NCBI GenBank assembly: GCA_047632755.1
Contig: JBLIDT010000004.1
Location: 1 to 64,000, forward strand
DNA from: JAKVAV01 sp047632755
GTDB taxonomy: Bacteria > Bacteroidota > Bacteroidia > Flavobacteriales_D > Cryomorphaceae
Length of the DNA stretch: 64,000 bases
Reading direction: 5' to 3'
In this document: piece after piece, positions 32,612 to 41,421 of the stretch
Layout: every line of letters begins with the position of its first letter
How positions within the stretch are numbered: position 1 is the first letter of the stretch
The notes under the pieces: generated by a model
Seen by the model: only the letters and a program-made list of their open reading frames with translations
Told to the model about the DNA's origin: nothing
Database searches by the model: none
Translations under genes and position numbers: made by a program

Positions 32612-34315
32612 ATGATCCAGTATTACATAAATAGCATCGACCAATTACCTTATCACTTGCAAGTCAAAGTGGTATTTCAAGCCAAAGAAGATCTTGTAAA
32701 AGCCATTATTCCCTTTTGGAGACCAGGAAGGTATGAGGGCGGAAATTTCCCCAGCAACTTTATTGGCCTCAAGGCTGAAGCCAATGGCGCGGAGCTGCAG
32801 ACCCGAAAGATTGCGGGAAATCTGATGCACGTGCTCGCAAAAGCAGGAGATACCGTGACCATTTCCTATTTGCTCTATTCGAGAGAATTGACTGCGGGAA
32901 ACACTTATTCTGACGAGGAGCTGCTGCTAATCAATCCTGTAAATGCTTGCCTTTATATGGAGGGTTTAGAAGAAGAGATTTGTACTCTCCAACTCGAGAT
33001 CCCACAGACTTGGAAAGTGTCTACTGCCCTAAAACAGGCTGACACGTCGAGGTTTGAGGCTCGTGATATGCAGCATTTCATGGATACGCCTATTATGGCG
33101 GCACCCGCCATGGACCAGCTGACATACACCGTGGGGGATATTCCTTTTCACATTCACTTAGCTGGAGAATTTGTTGGCTCGGATAGCGAGTTGATTCGAG
33201 ACTTCAAGGCCTTCACTGACCGTCAAATAGCGCTATTCGATACCATTCCTGTCAAGGAATATTACTTTCAAATTATTCTTTTGCCTCATCGCGCCTACCA
33301 TGGGGTGGAACATGAAAATAGCACTGTAATTATCCTTGGGCCTTCGGGGCACCTAGCTGAACGATCGCTCTATAAAGAACTTCTCGGTGTTTCGTCTCAC
33401 GAACTTTACCACACTTGGAACATCAAGTATATGCGCCCAGCCGATTGGGCCCCTTATGACTTTACCCAGTCAGATTATTCCCGATTGGGCTACGTAGCCG
33501 AAGGGGTGACCACTTATATGGGTGACGTTATGCTTTGGCAATCAGGTGTATTTTCTGATGAAGAGTATTTCAATGAATTGGCTGTTTTATTGAAAAGACA
33601 CAAAGACAATGAAGGTCGCTTTAACTTATCGTTGGCCGATTCGGCCATTGATACTTGGGTGGATGGCTACGGTCGCGGAACTCCTCGTAGAAGGGTAAGT
33701 ATTTACGTCGAAGGCGCCCTCTTGGCTTTTGTTTGCGACGCTTGGTTACTTGAAGCCAGCAAAGGTGAAATGTCCTTGTCGACCGCCATGCAGCGACTTT
33801 ATAAAGAGTTGGATCCTGCCAAAGGTTACACCGAAGATGACTACTGGTCTACCCTTTCGGGAATGGCAGACTGCGATTGGGAAGTTTTGCGCAGTGACGT
33901 AGTTGATGGCAAAGGTCATTTGGAAAAGTATGCAAAAGAGGCCTTGGTTAAGATTGGACTGAAATTGGAAGAGAACTCTTCTGCTGATCAACTTGAGAAC
34001 CATTTTGGCTTTAAGCTCCAAAAGGTAGGGCTGAAGCATATCGTTTGGAATGTTGCGTCAAACTCTCCATCCGAAATCAGCGGACTCTGCTTTGACGATG
34101 AAGTAAAAACCATCAATGGAGTAGAGCCTGAAAAATTCCTTTCCGAAAATGAAACGGTTCCTTCTCAACTGCAATTGACCCTAGAATCGGGATTCAGGAA
34201 GAAAACAATGGAACTTACCGCTGGTAGTGATAAATATGGACACCAATTTACAATCACGAATGCTGACTCAGCTCTTTTTGAAGCTTGGAAAGGGGTCCAA
34301 AAAGTAAGCGATTAG
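32612..34315 (+). CDS. M61 family metallopeptidase (glycyl aminopeptidase-like) with PDZ domain
   Basis: 567 aa from the ATG giving MIQYYINSIDQLPYH; 12 extra in-frame codons upstream are unlike the family. The beta-rich N-terminal domain (about 1-170) is followed by the gluzincin core: YHGVEHENST, zinc motif HELYH (263-267) in SSHELYHTWNIKYMRP, and AEGVTTYMGD with the third ligand Glu297. The C-terminus is a PDZ domain (VASNSPSEISGLCFDDEVKTINGVEP). No signal peptide is seen, so it is probably cytoplasmic. It is followed after about 50 bp by a small membrane protein. Confidence 0.9.
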   Translation: MIQYYINSIDQLPYHLQVKVVFQAKEDLVKAIIPFWRPGRYEGGNFPSNFIGLKAEANGAELQTRKIAGNLMHVLAKAGDTVTISYLLYSRELTAGNTYSDEELLLINPVNACLYMEGLEEEICTLQLEIPQTWKVSTALKQADTSRFEARDMQHFMDTPIMAAPAMDQLTYTVGDIPFHIHLAGEFVGSDSELIRDFKAFTDRQIALFDTIPVKEYYFQIILLPHRAYHGVEHENSTVIILGPSGHLAERSLYKELLGVSSHELYHTWNIKYMRPADWAPYDFTQSDYSRLGYVAEGVTTYMGDVMLWQSGVFSDEEYFNELAVLLKRHKDNEGRFNLSLADSAIDTWVDGYGRGTPRRRVSIYVEGALLAFVCDAWLLEASKGEMSLSTAMQRLYKELDPAKGYTEDDYWSTLSGMADCDWEVLRSDVVDGKGHLEKYAKEALVKIGLKLEENSSADQLENHFGFKLQKVGLKHIVWNVASNSPSEISGLCFDDEVKTINGVEPEKFLSENETVPSQLQLTLESGFRKKTMELTAGSDKYGHQFTITNADSALFEAWKGVQKVSD

Positions 34316-34365
34316 GCACATATTGCACATTTATTGCATCTTCGACCAAACAAAACCTATCTAAT

Positions 34366-34884
34366 ATGACCGAGGAAACTATTGATCACTACGAGGGCTC
34401 GAACCAATCTAGGCCTGCATTTCTTACCGTTTTATGCGTCTTGACTTGGATTGTGTCGGCATGGGTTTTAATGACCGTCCCTTTCAATCATTTATCTTCA
34501 TCTGAAGAAAGTGCATCTACTATAGAATCCGCCTTAAATGACGCAATGTCTCAAATTGCTGAGGACAGCCCAGAAACAGCTGAAATGTTAGAAGGTGTAA
34601 TGTTGGCAACGACTGATACTGTTTCCAGCGCAATGGACAATGCTGGATTAATCGCTACCACAGATTTATTGGTGGCCCTTCTTTCGGCCTTTGGAGCATT
34701 TTTGATGTTTAAGCTTCGTAAAACTGGATTTTGGGTCTACGTCTTGGCAAAAGTTTTAGGTCTGATTGCTGTTCTAGCGTTTCTCGGAGTCAATGTCCTC
34801 ACAATAATTGTTGTGTCCTTTGCAGGGTTTATAGGATTGATCATGGCGATACTCTATGCAGTCAACCGCAAACACATGAGCTAG
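34366..34884 (+). CDS. Small membrane protein of unknown function
   Basis: 172 aa from ATG (MTEETIDHYEGSNQ); an open frame upstream overlaps the M61 gene and is not used. One membrane segment at about 20-42 (LTVLCVLTWIVSAWVLMTV) is followed by an Ala/Ser/Glu-rich extracytoplasmic stretch (about 50-100). A cluster of three more segments reaches the C-terminus, with LFSAFGAFLMFKLRKTGFW-like wording (DLLVALLSAFGAFLMFKLRK). Similar uncharacterised proteins are common in the phylum. No function assigned. Confidence 0.72.
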   Translation: MTEETIDHYEGSNQSRPAFLTVLCVLTWIVSAWVLMTVPFNHLSSSEESASTIESALNDAMSQIAEDSPETAEMLEGVMLATTDTVSSAMDNAGLIATTDLLVALLSAFGAFLMFKLRKTGFWVYVLAKVLGLIAVLAFLGVNVLTIIVVSFAGFIGLIMAILYAVNRKHMS

Positions 34885-34925
34885 TACCTTTTGGTATTAT
34901 TTTCTTTTCCCCGCCTTAAGCGCAT

Positions 34926-35303
34926 TTAAATCTTCTTCGCTATGGCTGAAATCTCCACTCGCGCTCCTGCGGGAAGTTTGCTGACTTCTACCGTTTCGCG
35001 AGCGGGATGGTGGTCATTGAAGAAACTGGCGTAAACTTCGTTGATCGTCTTGAATTCATTCATATCCAATATGAAGATCGAGCACTTGATGAGGTGGTCA
35101 AAATCTGAACCTGCGGCCTGAAGCACAGCGCCGATATTTCTCATCACGCGGTGGGTCTCTTCAGCTAGATTGGCATTGTCCATTTTACCCGTATCAGCTT
35201 CTAGGGCTACTTGACCCGAAATATAAATGGTGTTTTCATGCACCACGGCTTGGTTATAAGGCCCGATAGGAGCAGGGGCGTTTTTGGTTATAATGATTTC
35301 CAT
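34926..35303 (-). CDS. ridA: RidA family enamine/imine deaminase
   Basis: 125 aa. KNAPAPIGPYNQAVVHENTIYISGQVALEADTGKM, RNIGAVLQAAGSDFDHLIKCSIFI and the terminal RETVEVSKLPAGARVEISAIA (Arg of the RidA active site, then Glu) are diagnostic. It hydrolyses reactive enamines such as 2-aminoacrylate to keto acids. Start at ATG 35303; a TTG three codons upstream is also in frame. It is divergent from the ccm operon. Confidence 0.94.
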   Translation of the reverse strand: MEIIITKNAPAPIGPYNQAVVHENTIYISGQVALEADTGKMDNANLAEETHRVMRNIGAVLQAAGSDFDHLIKCSIFILDMNEFKTINEVYASFFNDHHPARETVEVSKLPAGARVEISAIAKKI

Positions 35304-35479
35304 ATTTTCCAATTTTCAGTTCGCAATTTACGATGGTTGACTCAGTTTGGGAAGAGACAAAAGAAGCTGGATCAATTAAATTTAGATCGCCCTGCTCTTT
35401 TGATTGTCTATCAAACATCCCAATACTCTCCATACCCAATACCCATCGCCCTATACCATTTCATATCTTTATCCCCGAT

Positions 35480-36145
35480 ATGTGGAGTGAAGCAAAATCA
35501 ATTATTGCAAAAGACCTTAGAATGGAGTGGCGTCAGCGTCACGCCATCGGGAGTGTATTTCTATACATCATCGCCTCTGTTTTCGTGGCTTACTTGGGCT
35601 TTCGCCAAATAGCAAGTGTTCCCGTTTGGAATGCTCTGTTCTGGATTATTGTTCTCTTTGCCGCATTCAATGCCGCCTCGCGGAGTTTTGCATCTGAGTC
35701 TGACGGTCGCAGGCTTTACCTTTATTCCCTGGCCAGTGCTGAAGCCGTAGTGATTGGTAAAATGGTTTATAACGCCATTCTATTGTTGGTCATGGTATTT
35801 GTTGGCTTCGCGATCTATGCTTTGATGTTGGGTACCTCGCCATTGGCAGAAGCCAATTGGGGCGCCTTGATTCTAGCCCTCGCCTTGGGGGCTATTGGGC
35901 TTGCGTTTACCTTGACACTCGTTTCGGCTTTGGCCTCTCAAACGGATAATAACCTAGGGATGATGGCCATACTGGGCTTGCCCGTTATCCTTCCGTTACT
36001 ACTCATTCTCATGCGCTTTTCCAAAAATGCCATCGACGGAATTGCTTGGTCGGTAAATGCGATTTATGCTTGGCAATTATTGGCTGTTCTTCTGCTATCC
36101 GTGGGCCTCTCTTATATACTTTTTCCCTACCTTTGGCGAGAATAA
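35480..36145 (+). CDS. ccmB: Cytochrome c maturation protein CcmB (heme exporter membrane subunit)
   Basis: 221 aa with six predicted membrane segments. The N-terminus KSIIAKDLRMEWRQRHAIGSVFLY and FAAFNAASRSFASESDGRRLYLYSLASAEAVVIGK are characteristic of CcmB, the membrane partner of the ATPase CcmA. No ccmA is present beside it. The ATG at 35480 is preferred over an open frame starting 49 codons upstream. Near-consensus -7 sequence TATCTTTA (35464-35471) lies 9 bp before the ATG. ccmC follows after 16 bp. Confidence 0.92.
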   Translation: MWSEAKSIIAKDLRMEWRQRHAIGSVFLYIIASVFVAYLGFRQIASVPVWNALFWIIVLFAAFNAASRSFASESDGRRLYLYSLASAEAVVIGKMVYNAILLLVMVFVGFAIYALMLGTSPLAEANWGALILALALGAIGLAFTLTLVSALASQTDNNLGMMAILGLPVILPLLLILMRFSKNAIDGIAWSVNAIYAWQLLAVLLLSVGLSYILFPYLWRE

Positions 36146-36161
36146 TCGGCAGCGAAAATTT

Positions 36162-37202
36162 ATGTCAATTGCTTGGTGGAAGTGGCTCTCAGCACTTACC
36201 GTACTCATCACACTTATAGTTGGACTTAAAGCACCTTTATCTCCCGGGATTCCTGCGGTCAGTCCCGACAAGCTAGACTACGGTGCTACTTCAGTTACCA
36301 TCACTGGTTATAACACTCATTTCGAAGAAGCTTCCTCATCTCTACAAGTTTGGTTGAAAAACGGCGATGCCATCTTTTGTCCTTACGAAATGGCCGTGGT
36401 GGATGAGAATACCATGAGGGTCAGCTTTAGCATCACTGAAGTGATCGACGGCGCTTTCTTCGACCTTTACCTCAACAACGATCTAGACGGCACTCTTTTC
36501 TTGCCCATGGCTTTTTTGCAAAGCGGAATGGAAGTGGGGCTTAATCCAGATAAGACCGAAGATTGCCGAAAGGAAATTACCGTCACCGAGGCGGCTACCT
36601 ACGATTTTCCAAACCAGCCCATTCTCAACGAGACCATTCGAAACATCCTGGTGCACGTGCCAAGTTGGTTCGCCATGATCTTCGTGATGTTGTTGTCATT
36701 GATCTACAGCATTCGCTTTTTGAATTCTTCTAAAATGAAATTCGACGCGGGAGCAGAGACCGCAGCCCACGTGGGATTGCTGTTTGCTTTTATAGGATTG
36801 GCAACGGGAAGCATTTGGGCACGATTCACCTGGGGAGCATGGTGGGTAAGCGATCCACGACTCAACGGAGCAGCCATGGGGGTGTTGGTTTATCTGGCCT
36901 ATTTTGTATTGAAATCGTCCATCAACGACAAGGAAAAATCGGCTCGCTTGGGAGCAGTCTACAATATTTTTGCATTTACCATGATGATCCTTTTTGTCAT
37001 GGTGCTTCCGCGAATGACGGAATCGCTTCATCCAGGAGTAGGTGGAAACCCAGCTTTTAGCCAATACGATATTGATGATAACCTCCGCTTGGTATTCTAC
37101 CCTGCCGTGATCGGCTGGATCGGAATGGCGGTTTGGATTTTCGATGTGAGGTACCGAATGACGAAATTGCGGTATCGTGAATTATTAGGAAATGATGAGT
37201 AA
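36162..37202 (+). CDS. ccmC: CcmC-type heme-handling protein with a large extracytoplasmic insertion
   Basis: 346 aa, about 100 longer than typical CcmC. After the first membrane segment (about 5-22), residues about 25-155 form a hydrophilic insertion ahead of segment 2. The core then shows VHVPSWFAMIF (His165), the tryptophan-rich WGAWWVSDPRLN (224-235) and SLHPG (His290), the heme ligands and WWD motif of the CcmC/HMWP family. CcmC loads heme onto CcmE. It overlaps the ccmD start by 11 bp. The upstream open frame (to 36057) overlaps ccmB and is not used. Confidence 0.9.
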   Translation: MSIAWWKWLSALTVLITLIVGLKAPLSPGIPAVSPDKLDYGATSVTITGYNTHFEEASSSLQVWLKNGDAIFCPYEMAVVDENTMRVSFSITEVIDGAFFDLYLNNDLDGTLFLPMAFLQSGMEVGLNPDKTEDCRKEITVTEAATYDFPNQPILNETIRNILVHVPSWFAMIFVMLLSLIYSIRFLNSSKMKFDAGAETAAHVGLLFAFIGLATGSIWARFTWGAWWVSDPRLNGAAMGVLVYLAYFVLKSSINDKEKSARLGAVYNIFAFTMMILFVMVLPRMTESLHPGVGGNPAFSQYDIDDNLRLVFYPAVIGWIGMAVWIFDVRYRMTKLRYRELLGNDE

Positions 37203-37425
37203 ACATATATCCCTATTTCTTGTCTTAATGATGGGTTTATTTTCCACTTCAGCAGCAGCCCAAACAGGCACTGACTGGCTTGAAAACACCATGTTTTCTA
37301 GTGGTAAGATAAATGTTGTAGTAGCCGTGTTGAGCGTGGTATTTGTGTTTATCGTAATCTATCTTATATCGATAGATAGGAAGTTGAAGAAGTTGGAGCA
37401 GAGTGACAAAAACGAATTGAAATGA
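37192..37425 (+). CDS. ccmD: CcmD family protein (alternative form)
   Basis: 77 aa. A cleavable-looking N-terminal hydrophobic stretch (ISLFLVLMMGLFSTSAAAQ) is followed by a second membrane helix (INVVVAVLSVVFVFIVIYLISI, about 40-61) and a charged tail RKLKKLEQSDKNELK. Size, topology and the position between ccmC and ccmE fit the Bacteroidota CcmD-like family that replaces the shorter classical CcmD. It overlaps ccmC and ccmE at both ends (11 and 4 bp). Confidence 0.85.
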   Translation: MMSKHISLFLVLMMGLFSTSAAAQTGTDWLENTMFSSGKINVVVAVLSVVFVFIVIYLISIDRKLKKLEQSDKNELK

Positions 37426-37829
37426 AAAAGACACATATTTTAGCGATAATTTTCATTGCAGTGAGCATGGCCTTTATGATCGGTTCATTAAACGATTCCA
37501 GTTCTTACGCTGATTTTGACGAGGCATTTAACAATCCGCAAAAGGAATACCACGTAGTGGGTGAGTTGGATCGATCGGAGGAGATTGCTTACAATCCAGA
37601 GATCAACCCGAACATCACCAAGTTTACTATGGTCGATAAAAAAGGTGAGCGTAGAAAGGTGATTTTGAACAAGTCGAAACCCCAGGACTTTGAGCGTTCA
37701 GAGAGTGTCGTGCTTATAGGAAAAGCCAATGGCGATGATTTCCACGCCACTGAAATGCTCATGAAGTGCCCTTCTAAGTATAAAGCAGAAGGAAAGTTTG
37801 AATTGGAAGAAACAGCCTCCAAAGACTAA
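37422..37829 (+). CDS. ccmE: Heme chaperone CcmE, CxxxY variant
   Basis: 135 aa. A single N-terminal membrane anchor (about 5-22) is followed by an OB-fold domain (DFDEAFNNPQKEYHVVGEL...VILIGKANGDDFHATEM-like). At the heme-attachment site the protein reads CPSKY (Cys116 to Tyr120) rather than the HxxxY of the proteobacterial type. This corresponds to the Cys-type CcmE described for archaea and some sulfate reducers. It binds heme in the periplasm and passes it to CcmF. ccmF starts 5 bp later. Confidence 0.9.
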   Translation: MKKTHILAIIFIAVSMAFMIGSLNDSSSYADFDEAFNNPQKEYHVVGELDRSEEIAYNPEINPNITKFTMVDKKGERRKVILNKSKPQDFERSESVVLIGKANGDDFHATEMLMKCPSKYKAEGKFELEETASKD

Positions 37830-37834
37830 GAGCG

Positions 37835-40639
37835 ATGATAGAATACGTTGGAGAGCACACCCTATTTGGGAGGCTTGGTGAAGCCTTTGTAATAACCTCT
37901 TTCGCTGCGGCACTGCTCAGTGCTTTGGCTTATTTGCTTGCTTTTAGAACAAATGAAGTGGGCTTTCGTCGAATTGCACGAGCTGCTTTCACGGTTCACT
38001 CTGCAGCTTTAATTGCCACAGCGGTCACTCTTTTTATGATGCTTTTCAATAAGTATTTTGAGTACGACTACGTGTGGAAGCATGCCAATACGGATATGCC
38101 AATGCGCTACATCTTTTCCTGTTTTTGGGAAGGCCAAGAGGGAAGTTTCATTCTTTGGAGCTTTTGGAATGTGATCCTAGGTAATATTCTTTTGCGCACT
38201 GCTAAAAGTTTTGAAAGCCTTGCTATGATGATGGTTTCCATCTTTCAGGCATTGCTCGGGAGTATGATTCTCGGAGTTTATGTTTTCGAATTTAAAGTTG
38301 GAAACAGTCCCTTTACCTTAATTCGCGAGTTACCTGAAAACATCGGTCTGCCATGGACTCAGATGCCTGAATACTTGGAGCGGATACCGAGCTTTAGCAA
38401 TGGACGTGGATTGAATCCACTCTTGCAGAATTACTGGATGACGATCCACCCGCCAACACTTTTCTTGGGTTATGCTTCTACGCTGTTTCCCTTTTCCTTT
38501 GCCATAGCAGGCTTGGCTTCAGGGAGATTGAAAGAATGGATCAGGCCAGCTATTCCATGGGCCTATTTCAGTGTTTCCGTTTTGGGAATCGGAATACTCA
38601 TGGGAGGAGCTTGGGCTTACGAAGCTCTGAGTTTTGGGGGTTTTTGGGCTTGGGATCCTGTAGAAAATGCTTCTCTTATTCCTTGGCTTACCCTCGTAGG
38701 TGCTGCCCACGTGATGGTTATTAACCAAAGAAAAAATAGTTCTCAGTACACTGCTTTATTTCTCACTTTAATCACCACGATTCTGGTGATGTACGCTTCC
38801 TTCTTGGTGCATTCTGGTGTACTTGGCGATACTTCGGTACACTCGTTTACCGATGATGGCCTAATGAAACAGCACCTATTCATACTGTTGTTTCTCGTAG
38901 CGCTGCCTACCACTTTAATGCTATTTGAAAAGCGATTGAAGCTGATTTATTTAAGTGGAATCATAGTGTTAATAGCGGCGGGTTGGGCATTCGATATCAG
39001 AGTCGCAGCTATCGTTGCCTTTATAGTAATGTCGGTCGTTATGCCCATACTGGCTTACAAGAAATTTTTCGTGAAGCCCGAAAAGGAAGAACCACTCTGG
39101 AGTAGAGAGTTTTGGATTTTCATCGGATCTATGGTTCTCTTGCTTTCTGCGGCTCAGATCGCCTTGGAAACATCCAAGCCTATTTGGAATATTCTGGCTC
39201 AGCCTTTTGCGGGTCCGTTAATGGATATTTACTCAGTCACTAATTTTGAGGGGATCAAATCATTGGCGGAAGGGAAACTAGCCCCAAACAGCGATCGAAT
39301 CAATCACTTCAATAAGTGGCAGATTCCTTTTGCGTTTGTTATTACTTTTTTAATCGCGTTCACCCAATATTTACGCTATGGAAAGACCAATTTTAAGCAG
39401 TTTGGTAAGAGAATTCTCGCCAGCCTTTCCGTATCGCTACTGATTACTTTGGCGGCAGCTACTCAACTGAGCTATGAAGGGGATGAGTTCATTTTATTGA
39501 TTCTGTTTTTTACTACCGTCTTTGCCGTCTTGGCGAATTTAGATTATGCCATCCGTGTTCTCAAAGGCAAGTTTAATGCATCAGGTGCGAGTGTGGCACA
39601 CATCGGCTTTGGGTTGGTTCTTTTGGGGTCCTTGATTTCTACTTCGCGCAGCGAAAAGATATCTGAGAATGCCTCGCGATTTGATATCGAGCAATTGAGT
39701 AACGACTTCAAGAACAACGAAGACGTTCTGTTATTCAAGCACGACACCATCATGATGGGTGGCTATTTTGTGAGCTACAAAGAACGCGACAAGCAAGGGT
39801 TAAATATCTATTACAAGGTAGAATATTTCGATTCCAAGTCCATTTCTTACAAAATGGGTGACCACGTAATTGCTCGTGGTGTGGTGATGCAAGCCAAGGA
39901 TGATCACATTCCTGGGGAGGACTTTATTCTTGATCAAAAAGATCACTGGGACGTGGTTCAGGATCCGAGGGGCATGATCTTGGACTCTATTCCGCGTTGG
40001 GCGCAATTCCGTCCTGGAGAGAAGTTGTTCGATTTGAACCCGAGGATTCAGTTGAATCCCGAATTTGGAAATGTAGCTGAGCCCTCTACGAAGCGCTATT
40101 GGAACAGAGATATATACACGCACATCCGCTGGGCAGAGCTCGAAGTAGATACGGATGCGGCAGGTTTTCGCTCCGCAACGGAGGTGCAATTGGCCATTGG
40201 TGATACTGCCTTGGTTGGTTCGACTTCGGTGAGGCTCAATCAGCTTTCGGTAGTAAAAGATGAAGAGCGAGAGAAATACCGCATAGCACCGAATGACTTG
40301 GCTGTAAAGGCTAGAATTGGAATCAAAACGCCCAAAGGAGAGGTCTATGAAGTGGAACCACTTTACATCCTTCGCGATTCCATTCTGCCCGTTCCCGATC
40401 CTGTGATCCAAGATGAATCGGGAGTGCGAATCAATTTCGACAAGATTGATCCAGTGACTGGAAAGCATACATTCTTAGTAGCTGAGCGTTTTTCAAATAG
40501 AAAGGAATTTATTGTGATGCAGGCCATTCAGTTTCCGATGATCAATATCTTATGGATTGGTTGCATCATCATGTTCTTAGGGACGGTGATGGCCATTCGT
40601 CACCGCATTCAGATTTCGAAAAAAGGAAAAGTAGAATGA
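37835..40639 (+). CDS. ccmF: Cytochrome c heme lyase subunit CcmF/CcsA-family
   Basis: 934 aa, larger than typical CcmF (about 650). At least 14 membrane segments in the N-terminal two thirds. The WWD motif reads GGFWAWDPVENASLIPWL (about 266-283), preceded by the conserved WEGQEGSFILW and WMTIHPPTLFLGYAS His-containing segments. A soluble extracytoplasmic domain (about 610-890) lies before the final membrane helix (FPMINILWIGCIIMFLGTV). It attaches heme to apocytochrome c CXXCH sites. The stop overlaps the next ATG (ATGA), so it is coupled to the DUF2520 gene. Confidence 0.93.
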   Translation: MIEYVGEHTLFGRLGEAFVITSFAAALLSALAYLLAFRTNEVGFRRIARAAFTVHSAALIATAVTLFMMLFNKYFEYDYVWKHANTDMPMRYIFSCFWEGQEGSFILWSFWNVILGNILLRTAKSFESLAMMMVSIFQALLGSMILGVYVFEFKVGNSPFTLIRELPENIGLPWTQMPEYLERIPSFSNGRGLNPLLQNYWMTIHPPTLFLGYASTLFPFSFAIAGLASGRLKEWIRPAIPWAYFSVSVLGIGILMGGAWAYEALSFGGFWAWDPVENASLIPWLTLVGAAHVMVINQRKNSSQYTALFLTLITTILVMYASFLVHSGVLGDTSVHSFTDDGLMKQHLFILLFLVALPTTLMLFEKRLKLIYLSGIIVLIAAGWAFDIRVAAIVAFIVMSVVMPILAYKKFFVKPEKEEPLWSREFWIFIGSMVLLLSAAQIALETSKPIWNILAQPFAGPLMDIYSVTNFEGIKSLAEGKLAPNSDRINHFNKWQIPFAFVITFLIAFTQYLRYGKTNFKQFGKRILASLSVSLLITLAAATQLSYEGDEFILLILFFTTVFAVLANLDYAIRVLKGKFNASGASVAHIGFGLVLLGSLISTSRSEKISENASRFDIEQLSNDFKNNEDVLLFKHDTIMMGGYFVSYKERDKQGLNIYYKVEYFDSKSISYKMGDHVIARGVVMQAKDDHIPGEDFILDQKDHWDVVQDPRGMILDSIPRWAQFRPGEKLFDLNPRIQLNPEFGNVAEPSTKRYWNRDIYTHIRWAELEVDTDAAGFRSATEVQLAIGDTALVGSTSVRLNQLSVVKDEEREKYRIAPNDLAVKARIGIKTPKGEVYEVEPLYILRDSILPVPDPVIQDESGVRINFDKIDPVTGKHTFLVAERFSNRKEFIVMQAIQFPMINILWIGCIIMFLGTVMAIRHRIQISKKGKVE

Positions 40640-41421
40640 GTCAGTTTGAATCCATCGCGTTAATAGGTCCTGGGCGAGTTGCCCATCAACTTGGTGCTGC
40701 CTTGCACGATCAAGGTGTAACCATAGAAGGTGTTTACGGAAGAAATGCAGAGGAGACCAAGAAACTTGCGGATAAACTTGACTCGAGAGTCATTGTTAAT
40801 CTGTCTGACGTCATCCAAGCTGACTTGATCTTATTAACGGTTTCTGATGATGCCGTTGCTGAGGTTTCGCATCAATTGAACCGTAACAACAAAGGACTTG
40901 TTGTTCACACATCGGGTGCTGTTCCTCTTTCTGCCATCGAAGGCCCAAACAGAAGAGCGGTTTTCTATCCTCTTCAAAGTTTCTCTTTCGATAAGCATAT
41001 TATTTGGGAGAACGTTCCCTTTTGCCTAGAGGCAGAAAATGACGAAGACCTAAATGGTTTGGGAGGTTTGGCAGAATTGCTTTCTCAGCGAATTCACGTT
41101 TTATCCAGCGATCAGCGCAAGAGCCTTCATTTGGCCGCTGTATTTGCGAATAATTTCGCCAACCTGATGTTTGAACTTTCTGAAGACCTTTTGGCGAAAG
41201 CCGAAATAGACCGCAGCATATTACACCCGCTTATTTTGGAGACTGCCAACACGGTTTTAATGCAATCGGCCAACCTTTCTCAAACGGGACCAGCCGCAAG
41301 AGGGGATAAGAAGACCATTGAAATGCACCGCGAACTATTGGGAGAAGACAATTCCTACAGGGAAATCTACGACCGTCTGACCAACGAAATTTACAACCGC
41401 AGCCATGAGCAGAAGTTATAA
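40636..41421 (+). CDS. Rossmann-like/DUF2520 domain protein
   Basis: 261 aa. The N-terminal Rossmann-like domain (IALIGPGRVAHQLGAALHDQG, LILLTVSDDAVAEVS, HTSGAVPL) is followed by a helical DUF2520 domain (ALHLAAVFANNFANLM-type: SLHLAAVFANNFANLMFELSE...LHPLILET) and ends TGPAARGDKKTIEMH. It resembles ketopantoate/pyrroline-carboxylate reductases and would use NAD(P)H; the substrate is not established. Start at ATG 40636, overlapping the ccmF stop. It overlaps kdsC by 17 bp. Confidence 0.87.
   Translation: MSQFESIALIGPGRVAHQLGAALHDQGVTIEGVYGRNAEETKKLADKLDSRVIVNLSDVIQADLILLTVSDDAVAEVSHQLNRNNKGLVVHTSGAVPLSAIEGPNRRAVFYPLQSFSFDKHIIWENVPFCLEAENDEDLNGLGGLAELLSQRIHVLSSDQRKSLHLAAVFANNFANLMFELSEDLLAKAEIDRSILHPLILETANTVLMQSANLSQTGPAARGDKKTIEMHRELLGEDNSYREIYDRLTNEIYNRSHEQKL

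Noticed and set aside
39800..40468. 222-codon minus-strand frame inside ccmF
   Set aside because: Opposite a region of ccmF with continuous coding character; composition and lack of promoter or homology mark it as a shadow.
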